64,000 nucleotides of DNA from Candidatus Gastranaerophilales bacterium (GCA_944326915.1 CALVFT010000002.1:204508-268507), one strand, 5' to 3'; counted from the stretch's first letter, positions 9,354 through 18,610 are shown. Notes: generated by a model from the letters alone, not told the origin. A program made the numbers and translations.

Positions 9354-10242
9354 TATTAGTATCGTCTTCTTTCTTTACAACTGTTTCCTCTACAACTTTA
9401 TCACAATTAAAAGTTACGTCATAATACAAAAACAATAATACGACAACAAAAACAGAATAATAAAAAAGAACAATACTCATTACTAAATATGCAATAGGAT
9501 TAATCAAAGCAAAAGTATTAATAAACAACAAAATAAATCCTATAACCCACATATTAAAATACAAGCCCAAGGATTTGAAAAAAGTCTTAAATAATTTTTT
9601 AATAGATCTTCCTAAAGCAAGTATAGGATTTTGAGATTGATATATAATTTCAGGAAACCACAACATTATCAAGAAAAATGCAACTGAAGATACAAATACA
9701 AATAACATACTCCATTTCCCAAAGAAAATTATTTGGTCAACAGAAAGAGAATTAACAAAAGCCATCATAGCCTGATCCGAAGCCTGAGACTGTTCAGTTG
9801 CAATCGCTTGTAAATGCTCAACAGAAGACGCGTCTAAAACTCCTATCGTATTTATACCAATAGAATAAACAATAAAAGTTACTAAAATTTGTAATACAAA
9901 TAATATAATATACATCCCTACAAAAGAGAGAAAATACTTTCCAATACCTGCAGGTATTAATTTTATCAAATTAAAAGTTGCTTTAGCTCTATCTTCATCC
10001 AATACAAAAACCTTTTTTGAAAGAGATATAGCCTCTTTAATCATATAAAACCATCCGGCACAAAAAGCACCAACCATAAACAAAACCGTAACTGTCGCAA
10101 GTATAAACTCGGGGAAAGTATCAACAGTATACCTTGAAAACAATGAATAAAAATTAATTATCCACATAAAAAGAATCAAAGGTATTGCCAAAATTATACT
10201 ATCATTCGTAACTTTTAAAGCTTGTTTAAACAGTTTTAACAT
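9334..10242 (-). CDS. Polytopic membrane protein of unknown function
   Basis: No family recognised with confidence. About six hydrophobic segments are visible: near residues 18-33, 45-65, 105-130, 173-195, 225-250 and 255-280, with a polar, Gln/Ser/Ala-rich loop around 140-165. The C-terminus is a charged tail rich in Glu, Asp and Lys. The topology resembles the large group of integral membrane proteins with a GxxxPxLA-free DUF975-like layout, but no motif confirms it. Its 3' end overlaps miaA and it follows the activase-like gene by 40 bases, so it is part of a minus-strand operon-like run. A TATAAA box is only two bases before the ATG, too close to act as a promoter for this start. Confidence 0.75.
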   Translation of the reverse strand: MLKLFKQALKVTNDSIILAIPLILFMWIINFYSLFSRYTVDTFPEFILATVTVLFMVGAFCAGWFYMIKEAISLSKKVFVLDEDRAKATFNLIKLIPAGIGKYFLSFVGMYIILFVLQILVTFIVYSIGINTIGVLDASSVEHLQAIATEQSQASDQAMMAFVNSLSVDQIIFFGKWSMLFVFVSSVAFFLIMLWFPEIIYQSQNPILALGRSIKKLFKTFFKSLGLYFNMWVIGFILLFINTFALINPIAYLVMSIVLFYYSVFVVVLLFLYYDVTFNCDKVVEETVVKKEDDTNNEEPED

Positions 10243-10282
10243 ATTTTATATCATGACCTCTTTACTTGAAAAGCAAAATAGC

Positions 10283-11437
10283 TTACTTACTACCAACACA
10301 TATCTCATTTTCTAATTTTTTAGCATCCATAGCAAGCTTTCTTTTTCTTCTGCGCATCAAATCTACAAATGCTTCCAATCTTGTAATGTATCCAGCTTTA
10401 CCTGTTTGTTCATCCATAATAAGAGGAAGTATTGGAATATCACAATTTTCTCTCATTGCAGGAAATATATTTTGTGACATAATCTCAGGCATACAAGTAA
10501 ATGGACTTATATGGATAATACCATCAATACCTCTTTCATCAGCATAAGCTACATCAGATACACACTCCAAAGAATCTCCGCCAATATCACGCATCAAATA
10601 AGGTTTTGCCATTCTAAAAGCCCTTTGCAAGTGTGTTTCACCTTTCCTAAAAATTTTTGGAATAATTGCATCTTTCAAAAAGCTGCTTATTGTAAGACTT
10701 CTTCTTGTCTGAACTCCCATTTTTCCAAGTTCTTTTTCGATATCTTGGTTAGAAAAAGTATCGCAAACCAAATAAATTTCACCTGTTAAATCAACATGCA
10801 AAACTTCTCTATTTGGATCAATTTCTGTTTTTGCAATTTCTTCAAAAGCTTGTTTTTTAGCTTTTTTTAATTGACGAGTATTATCAGCATCTTTTATTAG
10901 TTCAAGAGCTTTTAGATAATGCTTTTCTGCTTCACCTTGATGAATTTCTCTTGCACGATAATATGAAAGTTTATTAACAAGCTCATCTAATATGAAAACT
11001 TTTTTTATCGCAAATACAATACATCTTATAAATAAAATAGGATCATTTTTTCCGCTAATCTCTTTCAAGAAATTATACATTCCCTTAATGCCATCATATA
11101 AAGTTAACTCAATATATTTAGCATCATACCCTAAATCAATTAATGCATTATGAATACAATTTCCATACTCACCTAAACGACAGCATCCAGGAGAAGAAAT
11201 CATTGCAACGTAATCAGTTCCACCTTCTATAGCCTCAATAAAATTACCTAAGATTAGTTTATATGGCAAACAAATTGCTTCAGGAGAATGTTTTGTCCCT
11301 AATGATAATGTTTTTTTACTTGTATAAGGTGGGATAAAAGGTTCAACACCAACTTTTTTTAAAGCTGCAGCCCAGGCTACATATATTGTTCCCATATGAG
11401 GGAAAGCTACTTTTATTTTTTTCTTTTCTTTTGTCAT
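10283..11437 (-). CDS. Acyl-CoA dehydratase activase-related protein (COG3580-like)
   Basis: Resembles the family related to 2-hydroxyacyl-CoA dehydratase subunits and their activators. Visible: IKVAFPHMGTIYVAWAAALK at the start, the conserved SPEAICLPYK, SSPGCCRLGEYGNC with three cysteines, and HISPFTCMPEIMSQNIFP near the end. These cysteines could hold an [4Fe-4S] cluster as in HgdB-like proteins. The ATPase-type activase half and the dehydratase subunits, which normally accompany it, are not in the window, so its partner and substrate are unknown. It starts 19 bases after the gcvPB stop on the same strand. Confidence 0.8.
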   Translation of the reverse strand: MTKEKKKIKVAFPHMGTIYVAWAAALKKVGVEPFIPPYTSKKTLSLGTKHSPEAICLPYKLILGNFIEAIEGGTDYVAMISSPGCCRLGEYGNCIHNALIDLGYDAKYIELTLYDGIKGMYNFLKEISGKNDPILFIRCIVFAIKKVFILDELVNKLSYYRAREIHQGEAEKHYLKALELIKDADNTRQLKKAKKQAFEEIAKTEIDPNREVLHVDLTGEIYLVCDTFSNQDIEKELGKMGVQTRRSLTISSFLKDAIIPKIFRKGETHLQRAFRMAKPYLMRDIGGDSLECVSDVAYADERGIDGIIHISPFTCMPEIMSQNIFPAMRENCDIPILPLIMDEQTGKAGYITRLEAFVDLMRRRKRKLAMDAKKLENEICVGSK

Positions 11438-11456
11438 ATTAATGATTCTCTTTTTA

Positions 11457-12878
11457 TTATTCTACAAACTTCAAATCAGGATGACGCGCAGCAGTTGTTT
11501 CATCAACGCGTTTTACCGGTGTCATATGAGGCGATTTCAATAGTTTTTCAGGATTTACTTCTGCCTCTTTTGCTATTTTTAACATAACGTTTACAAAATC
11601 ATCTAACCTTTGTCTATTTTCAGACTCGGTAGGTTCAATCATCATTGCTTCATGAACTATTAATGGGAAATATACTGTTGGCGGATGCGTATCGTTATCC
11701 ATAAGACTTTTAGCAATATTTAATGTTGAAACTCCAAACTGTTTTTGTAAATCACCAGAAAGAACAAATTCATGCATACAAGGAACATCATAAGGTAATA
11801 AAAAAGCTCCTTTCAATTTTTCTTTCAAATAATTTGCATTTAATACGGCATCTTCACTAGCACGTTTTAAATTTGTACCCATCATCAAAATATATGCATA
11901 AGCCTTTACAAGCACACCAAAGTTTCCATAAAAACCTTTGACATTACCGATAGAATGTTGCAAGCTATAATTTCTGAAATACTTTTCTCCATCATAAGAA
12001 ACTACAGGAGTAGGTAAAAACTCTTTTAATTCTTCTACAACACCAACAGGTCCAGCTCCAGGGCCACCACCTCCATGAGGAGTCGCAAAAGTTTTATGAA
12101 GGTTCAAATGTACGACATCAAATCCCATCAACTTTGGATTTGTATACCCCATAATTGCATTAAAATTAGCTCCATCATAGTACAATAATGAACCGTTTTT
12201 ATGCATCAAATCAGAGATCTCTAAAACGTTTTCCTCAAAAATACCCAAAGTATTCGGATTTGTCATCATTATTGCTGCGACATCGCTATCTAGTTTTGAT
12301 TTTAAATCAGAAATATCAACCTGCCCCTTTTCATTAGATGCAACAGATACGACATCAAAGCCACAAGCATGAGCACTTGCAGGATTAGTTCCATGAGCAG
12401 AATCAGGTATAAGAACTTTTTTTCGGTTATCTCCTTTTACCTCAAAGTATTTTTTGATAACCATCATACCTGTCAATTCACCATGAGCTCCTGCAGCAGG
12501 CTGAAGAGTTATTGCATCCATACCTGTAACCACTTTTAGTGCTTCTTGCAACTTAAACATCAACTCCAAAGCACCCTGACAATCTTCATCATTAGCTAAA
12601 GGATGCAATGCTGAAAAACCTTCAAGACTTGCAAGTAGCTCATTAACCTTCGGGTTATACTTCATAGTACAAGAACCTAGAGGATAAAAACCTTTTTCTA
12701 TACAAAAATTTCTATCTGACAATTCTTTATAATGACGTAAAACTTCTAATTCACTCAACTGAGGAAGATTTGTAGAAGTTTTTCTTATAAACTTTTCATC
12801 TAAAAAATCTAAATTTTCTACCTCATCAGATATACATACACCTGTGACGCCATTATTTTTTTCAAATATTGTTTTCAT
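11457..12878 (-). CDS. gcvPB: Glycine dehydrogenase (decarboxylating) subunit 2
   Basis: PLP subunit of the two-part P-protein of the glycine cleavage system. The cofactor lysine is in HLNLHKTFATPHGGGGPGAG, followed by the glycine-rich loop; GSCTMKYNPK, LQPAAGAHGEL and AHGTNPASAH are further signatures. Length 473 residues is normal for the split enzyme. The partner gcvPA and the T and H proteins are not in the window, so this subunit is encoded apart from the rest. Upstream gene, eight bases away, is a sigma factor; AGGGG before the ATG is a usable ribosome site. Confidence 0.95.
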   Translation of the reverse strand: MKTIFEKNNGVTGVCISDEVENLDFLDEKFIRKTSTNLPQLSELEVLRHYKELSDRNFCIEKGFYPLGSCTMKYNPKVNELLASLEGFSALHPLANDEDCQGALELMFKLQEALKVVTGMDAITLQPAAGAHGELTGMMVIKKYFEVKGDNRKKVLIPDSAHGTNPASAHACGFDVVSVASNEKGQVDISDLKSKLDSDVAAIMMTNPNTLGIFEENVLEISDLMHKNGSLLYYDGANFNAIMGYTNPKLMGFDVVHLNLHKTFATPHGGGGPGAGPVGVVEELKEFLPTPVVSYDGEKYFRNYSLQHSIGNVKGFYGNFGVLVKAYAYILMMGTNLKRASEDAVLNANYLKEKLKGAFLLPYDVPCMHEFVLSGDLQKQFGVSTLNIAKSLMDNDTHPPTVYFPLIVHEAMMIEPTESENRQRLDDFVNVMLKIAKEAEVNPEKLLKSPHMTPVKRVDETTAARHPDLKFVE

Positions 12879-12885
12879 TCTACCC

Positions 12886-13506
12886 CTAAATTATTCCCTG
12901 TTTTTTCAAATCCCTTTTTATCTTGTCCAAGCCTGACTGAATTATACGAGAAATACGTGATTGTGATATATTAACTTCTTCTGATATTTCTCTTAATTTC
13001 TTTTCTTTGAAGAATTTATACTCTATTAACTCTCTTTCTCTTTGTGGAAGTCGCTTCATTGCTTCCAAAATCTCAGCCTTTAATTCTGAAAGTTCGATAC
13101 ACTCCTCAGGAGTCTTATCCTCTGCCTTAATTTGAGTAGGAACTTCTGCTTCTTGCATCTCATCGATAGACAAAATTGTTTTGTATACTTCTAAACGTAA
13201 ATCATTTCCATCTTCTTCCACGGATTGTTGTTTTCTGTTTTTCAAAGTATACCATTTATAACGTCTTCTGACTTCATTTCTTATTGCCCACTTAATAGCT
13301 GTTGATAAGTATGTGTTGTTAAAATTGTCCGGATTATTATTCTTAAATAAAATATATAAAGTATGATTTCCAATATTTACCAATTCAGGAAATTCTATTA
13401 GATGTGATGTAGAAAATTTCTGGTATTCAACCTTTGCTATAGTCTCAATCAAATCTTTATAATCGCGTAAATTAACTTTTTTTTGTATATTTTGTCTTGC
13501 CGGCAT
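12886..13506 (-). CDS. RNA polymerase sigma factor, sigma-70 family (group 3-like)
   Basis: Shows a region 2 (FPELVNIGNHTLYILFK through STAIKWAIRNEVRRRYKW, residues 38-86) and a region 4 helix-turn-helix (LPQRERELIEYKFFKEKK then ISEEVNISQSRISRIIQSG, residues 155-198). At 206 residues it lacks the large non-conserved region and probably part of region 3, so it is a small alternative sigma, closest in layout to SigF/SigB/FliA types. No anti-sigma factor is adjacent. It heads the minus-strand run with gcvPB and the activase-like gene and is divergent from the Usp gene; whether it controls them is unknown. Confidence 0.88.
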   Translation of the reverse strand: MPARQNIQKKVNLRDYKDLIETIAKVEYQKFSTSHLIEFPELVNIGNHTLYILFKNNNPDNFNNTYLSTAIKWAIRNEVRRRYKWYTLKNRKQQSVEEDGNDLRLEVYKTILSIDEMQEAEVPTQIKAEDKTPEECIELSELKAEILEAMKRLPQRERELIEYKFFKEKKLREISEEVNISQSRISRIIQSGLDKIKRDLKKQGII

Positions 13507-13651
13507 AACTATAACATTTAATCCTATCTATTAATTTTAGATATCAACACATTTCCCATACAAATATAATAACAAAAAAAAATATAGAATACCAGCTAAT
13601 GTAATTTTCCTTAACATATTTTATTTTTTTATTAAAAATATAGGAGAAATT

Positions 13652-14515
13652 ATGAAAATATTATTTTGTACAGACGGATCAAAAATCAGTTTTAATGCAC
13701 TTAAAAACTTTGCTCACTGGCAAAAAGAAGCAACGGTTGATGTAATATGTGTAATTGATTGGAGTTTTTTACCAGAAGAAATTAGCATAGAACAAACAAA
13801 TTTTGCAAACTCATGTGCTAATGTTGCAGATACTATACTTAACTATGCAGAGGAAGAAATTAAAACTCTACACATGAATTTAGGAAAAAAAATAAAACAT
13901 TGTGGTTCTGCAATGGATAGTATTCTTGAGCAATTAAAAGGAGAATATTATGACGTAGTTCTTATGGGATCTCATGGAAAAAAGGGATTACAAAAATGGT
14001 TAGGTTCAGTATCTCAAGAAATAGTGAACAGCAGTAAAAATTCGACTTACGTAGTTAAGCAGGAAAATAAAAGAGAAAAAATTCTTTTCACAACTGATGG
14101 AACTATATACTCTTATGACGTAATAAGAGATGCTATTAATCAATTATACATTACAGATGAGAAAGAAATATACATATGTATGGTAAATGAAACACCGGAA
14201 TTATTATTTCTAGAAGGGACACTTGATTCTAATTGGATTCTTGAGATTGAAAAACAACAAAATATTTTTGCAGCAAAAGCAATCAAAATGGCAGAAGAAA
14301 TTTTAAAGGATAATGATTTAAAAATTGAAGAAAGTATAATTCTTTCAGGTAACCCAACACAAAAAATACTTGATTTCATTAAAGAAAAAGATATCGATTT
14401 AATTGTTATCGGAGAAAAGAAAAAAAGTAGAATGGACAAATTTCTTACAGGCTCTTTAAGTCGAAGAATACTAGATAATGCTAAAAGTGATGTATATATT
14501 TTAAAAGAAAATTAA
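13652..14515 (+). CDS. Universal stress protein with two UspA domains
   Basis: Tandem Usp domains. Domain 1 (residues 1-140) starts MKILFCTDGS and carries the ATP-binding pattern GSHGKKGLQKWLGSVSQ. Domain 2 (145-287) starts KILFTTDGT and ends with GEKKKSRMDKFLTGSLSR, where the second glycine of the G-x-x-G part is replaced, so nucleotide binding in that half may be altered. AGGAG lies ahead of the ATG. It is divergent from the sigma-factor gene across a 145-base AT-rich region. The family is tied to stress survival; the specific trigger is unknown. Confidence 0.9.
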   Translation: MKILFCTDGSKISFNALKNFAHWQKEATVDVICVIDWSFLPEEISIEQTNFANSCANVADTILNYAEEEIKTLHMNLGKKIKHCGSAMDSILEQLKGEYYDVVLMGSHGKKGLQKWLGSVSQEIVNSSKNSTYVVKQENKREKILFTTDGTIYSYDVIRDAINQLYITDEKEIYICMVNETPELLFLEGTLDSNWILEIEKQQNIFAAKAIKMAEEILKDNDLKIEESIILSGNPTQKILDFIKEKDIDLIVIGEKKKSRMDKFLTGSLSRRILDNAKSDVYILKEN

Positions 14516-14519
14516 AAAA

Positions 14520-14548
14520 TTGACCTAAATAAAAAAAAATGCAATAAT
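14520..14548 (+). promoter_or_regulatory. Promoter of sugar-permease pair, leaderless type
   Basis: TTGACC (14520-14525), a 17-base spacer and AATAAT (14543-14548). The ATG at 14555 follows six bases later, so transcription would begin at or next to the start codon. The -35 overlaps the end of the Usp gene's downstream region. Confidence 0.6.
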
Positions 14549-14554
14549 TGCCAT

Positions 14555-15427
14555 ATGTTTAAATATTATGGGAAATACGCTCCGTATCTTTTTTTACTAC
14601 CGGCAATGGTAGTGCTTGTGGTGTTTTTTTTCATCCCATTTTTTCAAACATTTGGACTCAGCTTTTTTGATTACTCTTCGAGTATATATAACCCAACTTT
14701 TATAGGATGGGAAAATTATACAAAACTTTTCCATAGTTCAATTTTCTATAAAGTTTTGTGGAATACTTTTTTATATCTATTTATTGCAGTACCAATTTTA
14801 GCAATATTTCCGCTATTCTTGGCTATACTAATAAATCAAAAAATAAAAGGAGTAACTTTATACAAAATATTAATATACCTACCAGTAATAGTTTCAATAG
14901 TAGTTGCTGCAATTGCATTTAAATGGTTGTACGCAGACCAAGGGATTCTAAACTTTATAGCCACTCAATTTAGGATATCGCCTATAGGCTGGCTAACAGA
15001 TCCAAAATTTGCACTTTATTCAGTGATTATTGTAACTATATGGAAAGGTATAGGATATTATATGATAATATACCTCGCTTCACTTATGAGCGTACCAAAA
15101 GAATTATACGAAGCATGTGACATTGATGGTGCTAATTTCTTAACAAAGCATTTAACCGTTACAGTACCACATATTATGCCAACTATAGCGCTTGTAACTA
15201 CAATAAGTGCAATATCCGCAATGAAGGTTTTTGCTGAAATTTATGTAATGACTAAAGGTGGTCCATTAAATTCCAGTAAAACTATTGTATATTACATATA
15301 CGAAAGAGCCTTTGAAAACCTTGATTTAGGTTATGCTTCAGCTATGGCTGTCGTATTACTTATAATTGTAATGGTCTTTTCATTAATTAATATTCTCGGA
15401 TTTGAAAGGAACAAATATCAAATATGA
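14555..15427 (+). CDS. Carbohydrate ABC transporter permease, MalF/UgpA type
   Basis: Inner-membrane subunit of a carbohydrate uptake ABC transporter. Six membrane segments are visible starting with YLFLLPAMVVLVVFFFIPFF. The cytoplasmic EAA loop reads EACDIDGANFLTKHLTVTVPHIMP, which docks the ATPase. Length 290 residues is typical. It overlaps the next permease by four bases (ATGA). The binding protein and ATPase are not adjacent; the sugar is therefore unknown. It may share a generic MsmK/UgpC-type ATPase encoded elsewhere. Confidence 0.93.
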   Translation: MFKYYGKYAPYLFLLPAMVVLVVFFFIPFFQTFGLSFFDYSSSIYNPTFIGWENYTKLFHSSIFYKVLWNTFLYLFIAVPILAIFPLFLAILINQKIKGVTLYKILIYLPVIVSIVVAAIAFKWLYADQGILNFIATQFRISPIGWLTDPKFALYSVIIVTIWKGIGYYMIIYLASLMSVPKELYEACDIDGANFLTKHLTVTVPHIMPTIALVTTISAISAMKVFAEIYVMTKGGPLNSSKTIVYYIYERAFENLDLGYASAMAVVLLIIVMVFSLINILGFERNKYQI

Positions 15428-16269
15428 TTAGAAAAATAATTGAAAAATTAACAACACACTCTATATTGATATTTGTATCATTATTATCAATATTTCCTTT
15501 TATTTGGTTAATATCAACTTCTTTAAAAGGAAACAGTGAAAACATATTTGCATACCCACCACAAATTATTCCAAAAGATTTTACTTTTGCAAATTATATT
15601 GGAGTATGGGATAAAGTTGACTTTATAGGATACTTTATAAACAGTATGATTGTTGCAGGTGGGACAGTTATATTAAACTTGATTTTATCTGCAATGGCAG
15701 GATATCCGCTTGCAAGAATGGAATTTAAAGGCAAAAAAGTTACTTTTTTTGCAATACTTGCAACTATAATGATTCCTTTTCAAGCAATTATGCTTCCTGT
15801 ATATTTAATTACATTAAAACTTCATCTTGTTGATAATTACGGAAGTTTTGCAGGATTTGTTGGATTGATAATGCCTTTTGCAGTAAGTGCATTCGGAATA
15901 TTTCTTATGCGACAAGCATTCTTAGGAATACCAAAAGAAATGGAAGAAGCTGCAATCGTAGATGGATGTAGTGTTTTTCAAGTATTTTTAAAAGTACTTA
16001 TTCCAATGGTAAAACCATCACTTGCTGTACTTGCAATCTTCACATTTATAGGTTCTTGGGGTGAATTTCTATGGCCAAGTATTGTACTCACAAAAGAATC
16101 GATGTATACACTACCAGTCGGTGTTAATAACTTGCAAGGAATGTTTAGTTCAAATTGGCGATTTATCGCTGCAGGTTCGATATTAGCAACGATTCCTATA
16201 TTGATATTTTTCCTTGCAATGCAAAGATACTTTATATCTGGAGAAAATGAAGGTGCTGTTAAAGGATAA
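15424..16269 (+). CDS. Carbohydrate ABC transporter permease, MalG/UgpE type
   Basis: Partner of the preceding permease. Six membrane segments; EAA loop EEAAIVDGCSVFQVFLKVLIP followed by MVKPSLAVLAIFTFIGSWGEFLWP, a strong MalG-family signature. ATGA overlap with the upstream gene implies translational coupling and one-to-one assembly. Length 281 residues is normal. The convergent TPR gene ends 20 bases later. Confidence 0.93.
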   Translation: MIRKIIEKLTTHSILIFVSLLSIFPFIWLISTSLKGNSENIFAYPPQIIPKDFTFANYIGVWDKVDFIGYFINSMIVAGGTVILNLILSAMAGYPLARMEFKGKKVTFFAILATIMIPFQAIMLPVYLITLKLHLVDNYGSFAGFVGLIMPFAVSAFGIFLMRQAFLGIPKEMEEAAIVDGCSVFQVFLKVLIPMVKPSLAVLAIFTFIGSWGEFLWPSIVLTKESMYTLPVGVNNLQGMFSSNWRFIAAGSILATIPILIFFLAMQRYFISGENEGAVKG

Positions 16270-16288
16270 GCACAAAAATTCATTATAA

Positions 16289-17404
16289 TTATTTCAAATC
16301 ATCTGAAGGGATTCTTACAAAGCCTCTTTGAGCATCAAAATCATCATTTTCAAAATCTTCAGGATTTTTTTCATAAATATCCAAAAATGCACAAGTTTTA
16401 AAGTTCTTAATTATAGCTTTGTCCAATTCTTCTGACGCAACTAATTTTCCATGAACATAAGTAAGATTATTTATAGACTGTGGTTCATCATCTACCTTTT
16501 CAACTAATGTTTTTGATTCATTCCCAGAAAGAATTGTCCTAGTTACATCATTCATAACATCAAAGACGTACCTTTGTCTATTTGTCGTACCATCACTATT
16601 TGTAATAAGAGATGTTGCCTTTTCAAGTTCTTCTAAAGATTCTTTATAATATTTCATATGTCTTAATAAAATAGCCAAATTATAATGAGCTTCATACTCC
16701 ATAGGAGATATTTCAATAGCCTTACAATAACTATGTCCTGCTTCATTATAATTTCCTAATAAATGATAGGTGAGAGCTAAATTATATCTTGAATCATAAT
16801 CTTTTTTTAGAATTTTTACAGCATTTGAATAAGCATCCAAAGCCTTCAATAAATACTGACGTTTAATATCCCATTCATCACCGCTATAAACTGATTTTTG
16901 TTTATAAGCAACTCCCATATTATAATAGGCAATTCCCCTATTAATCCTTGTACTTTTTTTATTATTAAATATAAAAGGAATTGAAATCAAATGCCTTTTT
17001 ACATTGATTATTTTATTATACTGATCAATAGCACCATCAAAATCACCGAGTTTTTCCGTAGAAATTATCCCATAGTTCATCCTTGCAACAATATATTTAG
17101 GATTGTGTTCTATTGCTTGTTCATAAGCATCTACAGCTGAATAGTAATCCTCATAGGCAACATATATATTACCTAAATTATACCAAGCGCTGTAATGTTC
17201 AGGATATAACTGAAGTGCCTGTTGATAATAATCAATAGCTTTTTGCAACTTTCTTTCTCTATAAGCTTTATCTCCTTTGCTTACATAATACATTCCTCTA
17301 ATTTTATCTAACTGAGTATTGTAAAACTCAGGATAAAAATAAATACTTGCACCAATAGCTGCAAATACCAGTAAAGAAAATAACGCTGAGAAAAACTTTT
17401 TCAA
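16289..17404 (-). CDS. Membrane-anchored TPR protein
   Basis: An N-terminal hydrophobic segment (residues 5-25) anchors or exports a protein built of TPR units: AIDYYQQALQLYPEHYSAWYN, NLGNIYVAYEDYYSAVDAYE, YNLALTYHLLGNYNEAGHSY and HYNLAILLRHMKYYKESLEE are clear repeats. The last 80 residues are not TPR and have no recognised fold. The start codon is TTG at 17404-17402 with AGAGGT eight bases upstream; no ATG is available near it. A scaffold role is likely; partners are unknown. Confidence 0.85.
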   Translation of the reverse strand: MKKFFSALFSLLVFAAIGASIYFYPEFYNTQLDKIRGMYYVSKGDKAYRERKLQKAIDYYQQALQLYPEHYSAWYNLGNIYVAYEDYYSAVDAYEQAIEHNPKYIVARMNYGIISTEKLGDFDGAIDQYNKIINVKRHLISIPFIFNNKKSTRINRGIAYYNMGVAYKQKSVYSGDEWDIKRQYLLKALDAYSNAVKILKKDYDSRYNLALTYHLLGNYNEAGHSYCKAIEISPMEYEAHYNLAILLRHMKYYKESLEELEKATSLITNSDGTTNRQRYVFDVMNDVTRTILSGNESKTLVEKVDDEPQSINNLTYVHGKLVASEELDKAIIKNFKTCAFLDIYEKNPEDFENDDFDAQRGFVRIPSDDLK

Positions 17405-17578
17405 TATTATATACCTCTATATGGTAATAATATACTGATTTTGGAGTGAATGCAATCATATATTAAATTGAATTGTTAAGAAATCTTAATAAATAATTTT
17501 AAATAACGCAATTTTACTAAATTCAAATTTTTTATATAAATAAGGTAAGGTTAGATAAATTAAATTGGAGGTTAGGTT

Positions 17579-18394
17579 ATGGCAGGCTACAGTATGGCTG
17601 CGGCAAATATGTACGGAATGTTTCCAAATGCATATAATAACCAAGTTGCATTGAATGATTTATGCGGCTTAGATCTCTATTCTCCTATGGCAGGAGCAAT
17701 GGGAATGAACGGAAGCATATTTCCACCAATGAGTGGCTTTGGTGTAAGTTACCCTATGATGCCGATGGGAGGAAATTATCAAAATTATTATGACAACTAT
17801 GAAAAATACCAAGATTTTTTGGTTAAAAATAGAGTAAATCAACAACAAAAAATGAGAAATGCTGATTTACAATTGAATTCTCCACAAGAAGGTATTGCAA
17901 GAAAAGCGTCTCTTCTAAGAGAAAAGATTATGCAAGATGAACAGCAACAAATAATACCTGCATACAAAGCATTTTTAGAAAGTGTAAGAAGTATGTATGG
18001 AGATAGTGCATCAGCTGAAGAAATCCAAAACAGGGCAATGAGTCTATACCAACAACAATACGGAACCACAGTAACAGAAGATATACGTAAATTTGGTAAA
18101 AACTCATATACTCAAGGCTTATTCCAGACATTGACTTTTGGATTAGCAGACAATACTACAGCAGAAGAAAATATTTCCAAAATAAACGGTCAGCCTGTAA
18201 GCAGATGGGAAAATGCAAAAAAAGTAGCAGGTAATGCAACAGGTGGTGCAATTTTTGGAGTAAGCGGTGCAATAGCTCTAAACTGTATTTGGAAAAACAA
18301 AGGTCCAATCGCAAAAGCAATATGCAGAGTACCAGTACTTGCAGCAATCGGAGGTCTTGTAGCTGGAGCTCTAGCATTTACCAACAAAAATTAA
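17579..18394 (+). CDS. Unknown protein with Met/Gly/Tyr-rich N-terminus and C-terminal hydrophobic hairpin
   Basis: No family recognised. Residues 1-75 are low-complexity and rich in Met, Gly, Pro, Tyr and Asn. Residues 85-160 look helical and charged (KASLLREKIMQDEQQQIIP). Residues about 215-270 hold two glycine/alanine-rich hydrophobic stretches (TGGAIFGVSGAIALN and VPVLAAIGGLVAGALAF) resembling a membrane-inserting hairpin. There is no signal peptide. A strong ribosome site (GGAGG, seven bases before ATG) and its own terminator suggest a well-expressed single-gene unit. No function is proposed. Confidence 0.75.
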   Translation: MAGYSMAAANMYGMFPNAYNNQVALNDLCGLDLYSPMAGAMGMNGSIFPPMSGFGVSYPMMPMGGNYQNYYDNYEKYQDFLVKNRVNQQQKMRNADLQLNSPQEGIARKASLLREKIMQDEQQQIIPAYKAFLESVRSMYGDSASAEEIQNRAMSLYQQQYGTTVTEDIRKFGKNSYTQGLFQTLTFGLADNTTAEENISKINGQPVSRWENAKKVAGNATGGAIFGVSGAIALNCIWKNKGPIAKAICRVPVLAAIGGLVAGALAFTNKN

Positions 18395-18434
18395 AGTATA
18401 GTGTGTGATAAATATAGTGTGAAAATGTGTGTGT

Positions 18435-18467
18435 AGAGGTTGAAAAAAGATTCAACCTCTTTTTTTA
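18435..18467 (+). terminator. Rho-independent terminator
   Basis: Arms AGAGGTTGAA (18435-18444) and TTCAACCTCT (18451-18460) with a six-base loop, followed by seven T. It ends the transcript of the 17579 gene. Confidence 0.9.
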
Positions 18468-18471
18468 TACC

Positions 18472-18534
18472 AAAAAAAGAACACCTGCACTAAGGAGTCA
18501 AAAGTGCAGGTGCTAAATCAGTAAAAGAGACATC
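18472..18534 (-). ncRNA. Candidate small RNA with anti-Shine-Dalgarno loop
   Basis: On the minus strand a good promoter, TTGACT (18568-18563), 16-base spacer, CATAAT (18546-18541), is followed by a transcript of about 63 bases ending in a perfect 10-bp hairpin (CACCTGCACT / AGTGCAGGTG, 18512-18482) and TTCTTTTTTT. The 11-base loop contains CTCCTT, complementary to AAGGAG ribosome sites. No minus-strand gene lies upstream or downstream for the hairpin to terminate or attenuate. The nine bases CTCCTTAGT are complementary to 36202-36210 just before ybaB. Promoter, terminator and loop are seen; the RNA itself is inferred. Confidence 0.45.
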
Positions 18535-18540
18535 AACGAC

Positions 18541-18568
18541 ATTATGAAATATGTAAAAAAAAAGTCAA
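18541..18568 (-). promoter_or_regulatory. Promoter of candidate small RNA
   Basis: TTGACT and CATAAT separated by 16 bases on the minus strand, pointing away from the TPR gene at 18611. Predicted transcription start is near 18534. Confidence 0.45.
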
Positions 18569-18610
18569 ATATTTATGGAGAAAAAATTTATTTATTCTAT
18601 AATATTTGAT

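Noticed and set aside
13507..13520. TGTTATAGT extended -10 one base before the sigma-factor ATG
   Set aside because: Transcription would start inside the gene with no later in-frame start; likely chance in AT-rich DNA.
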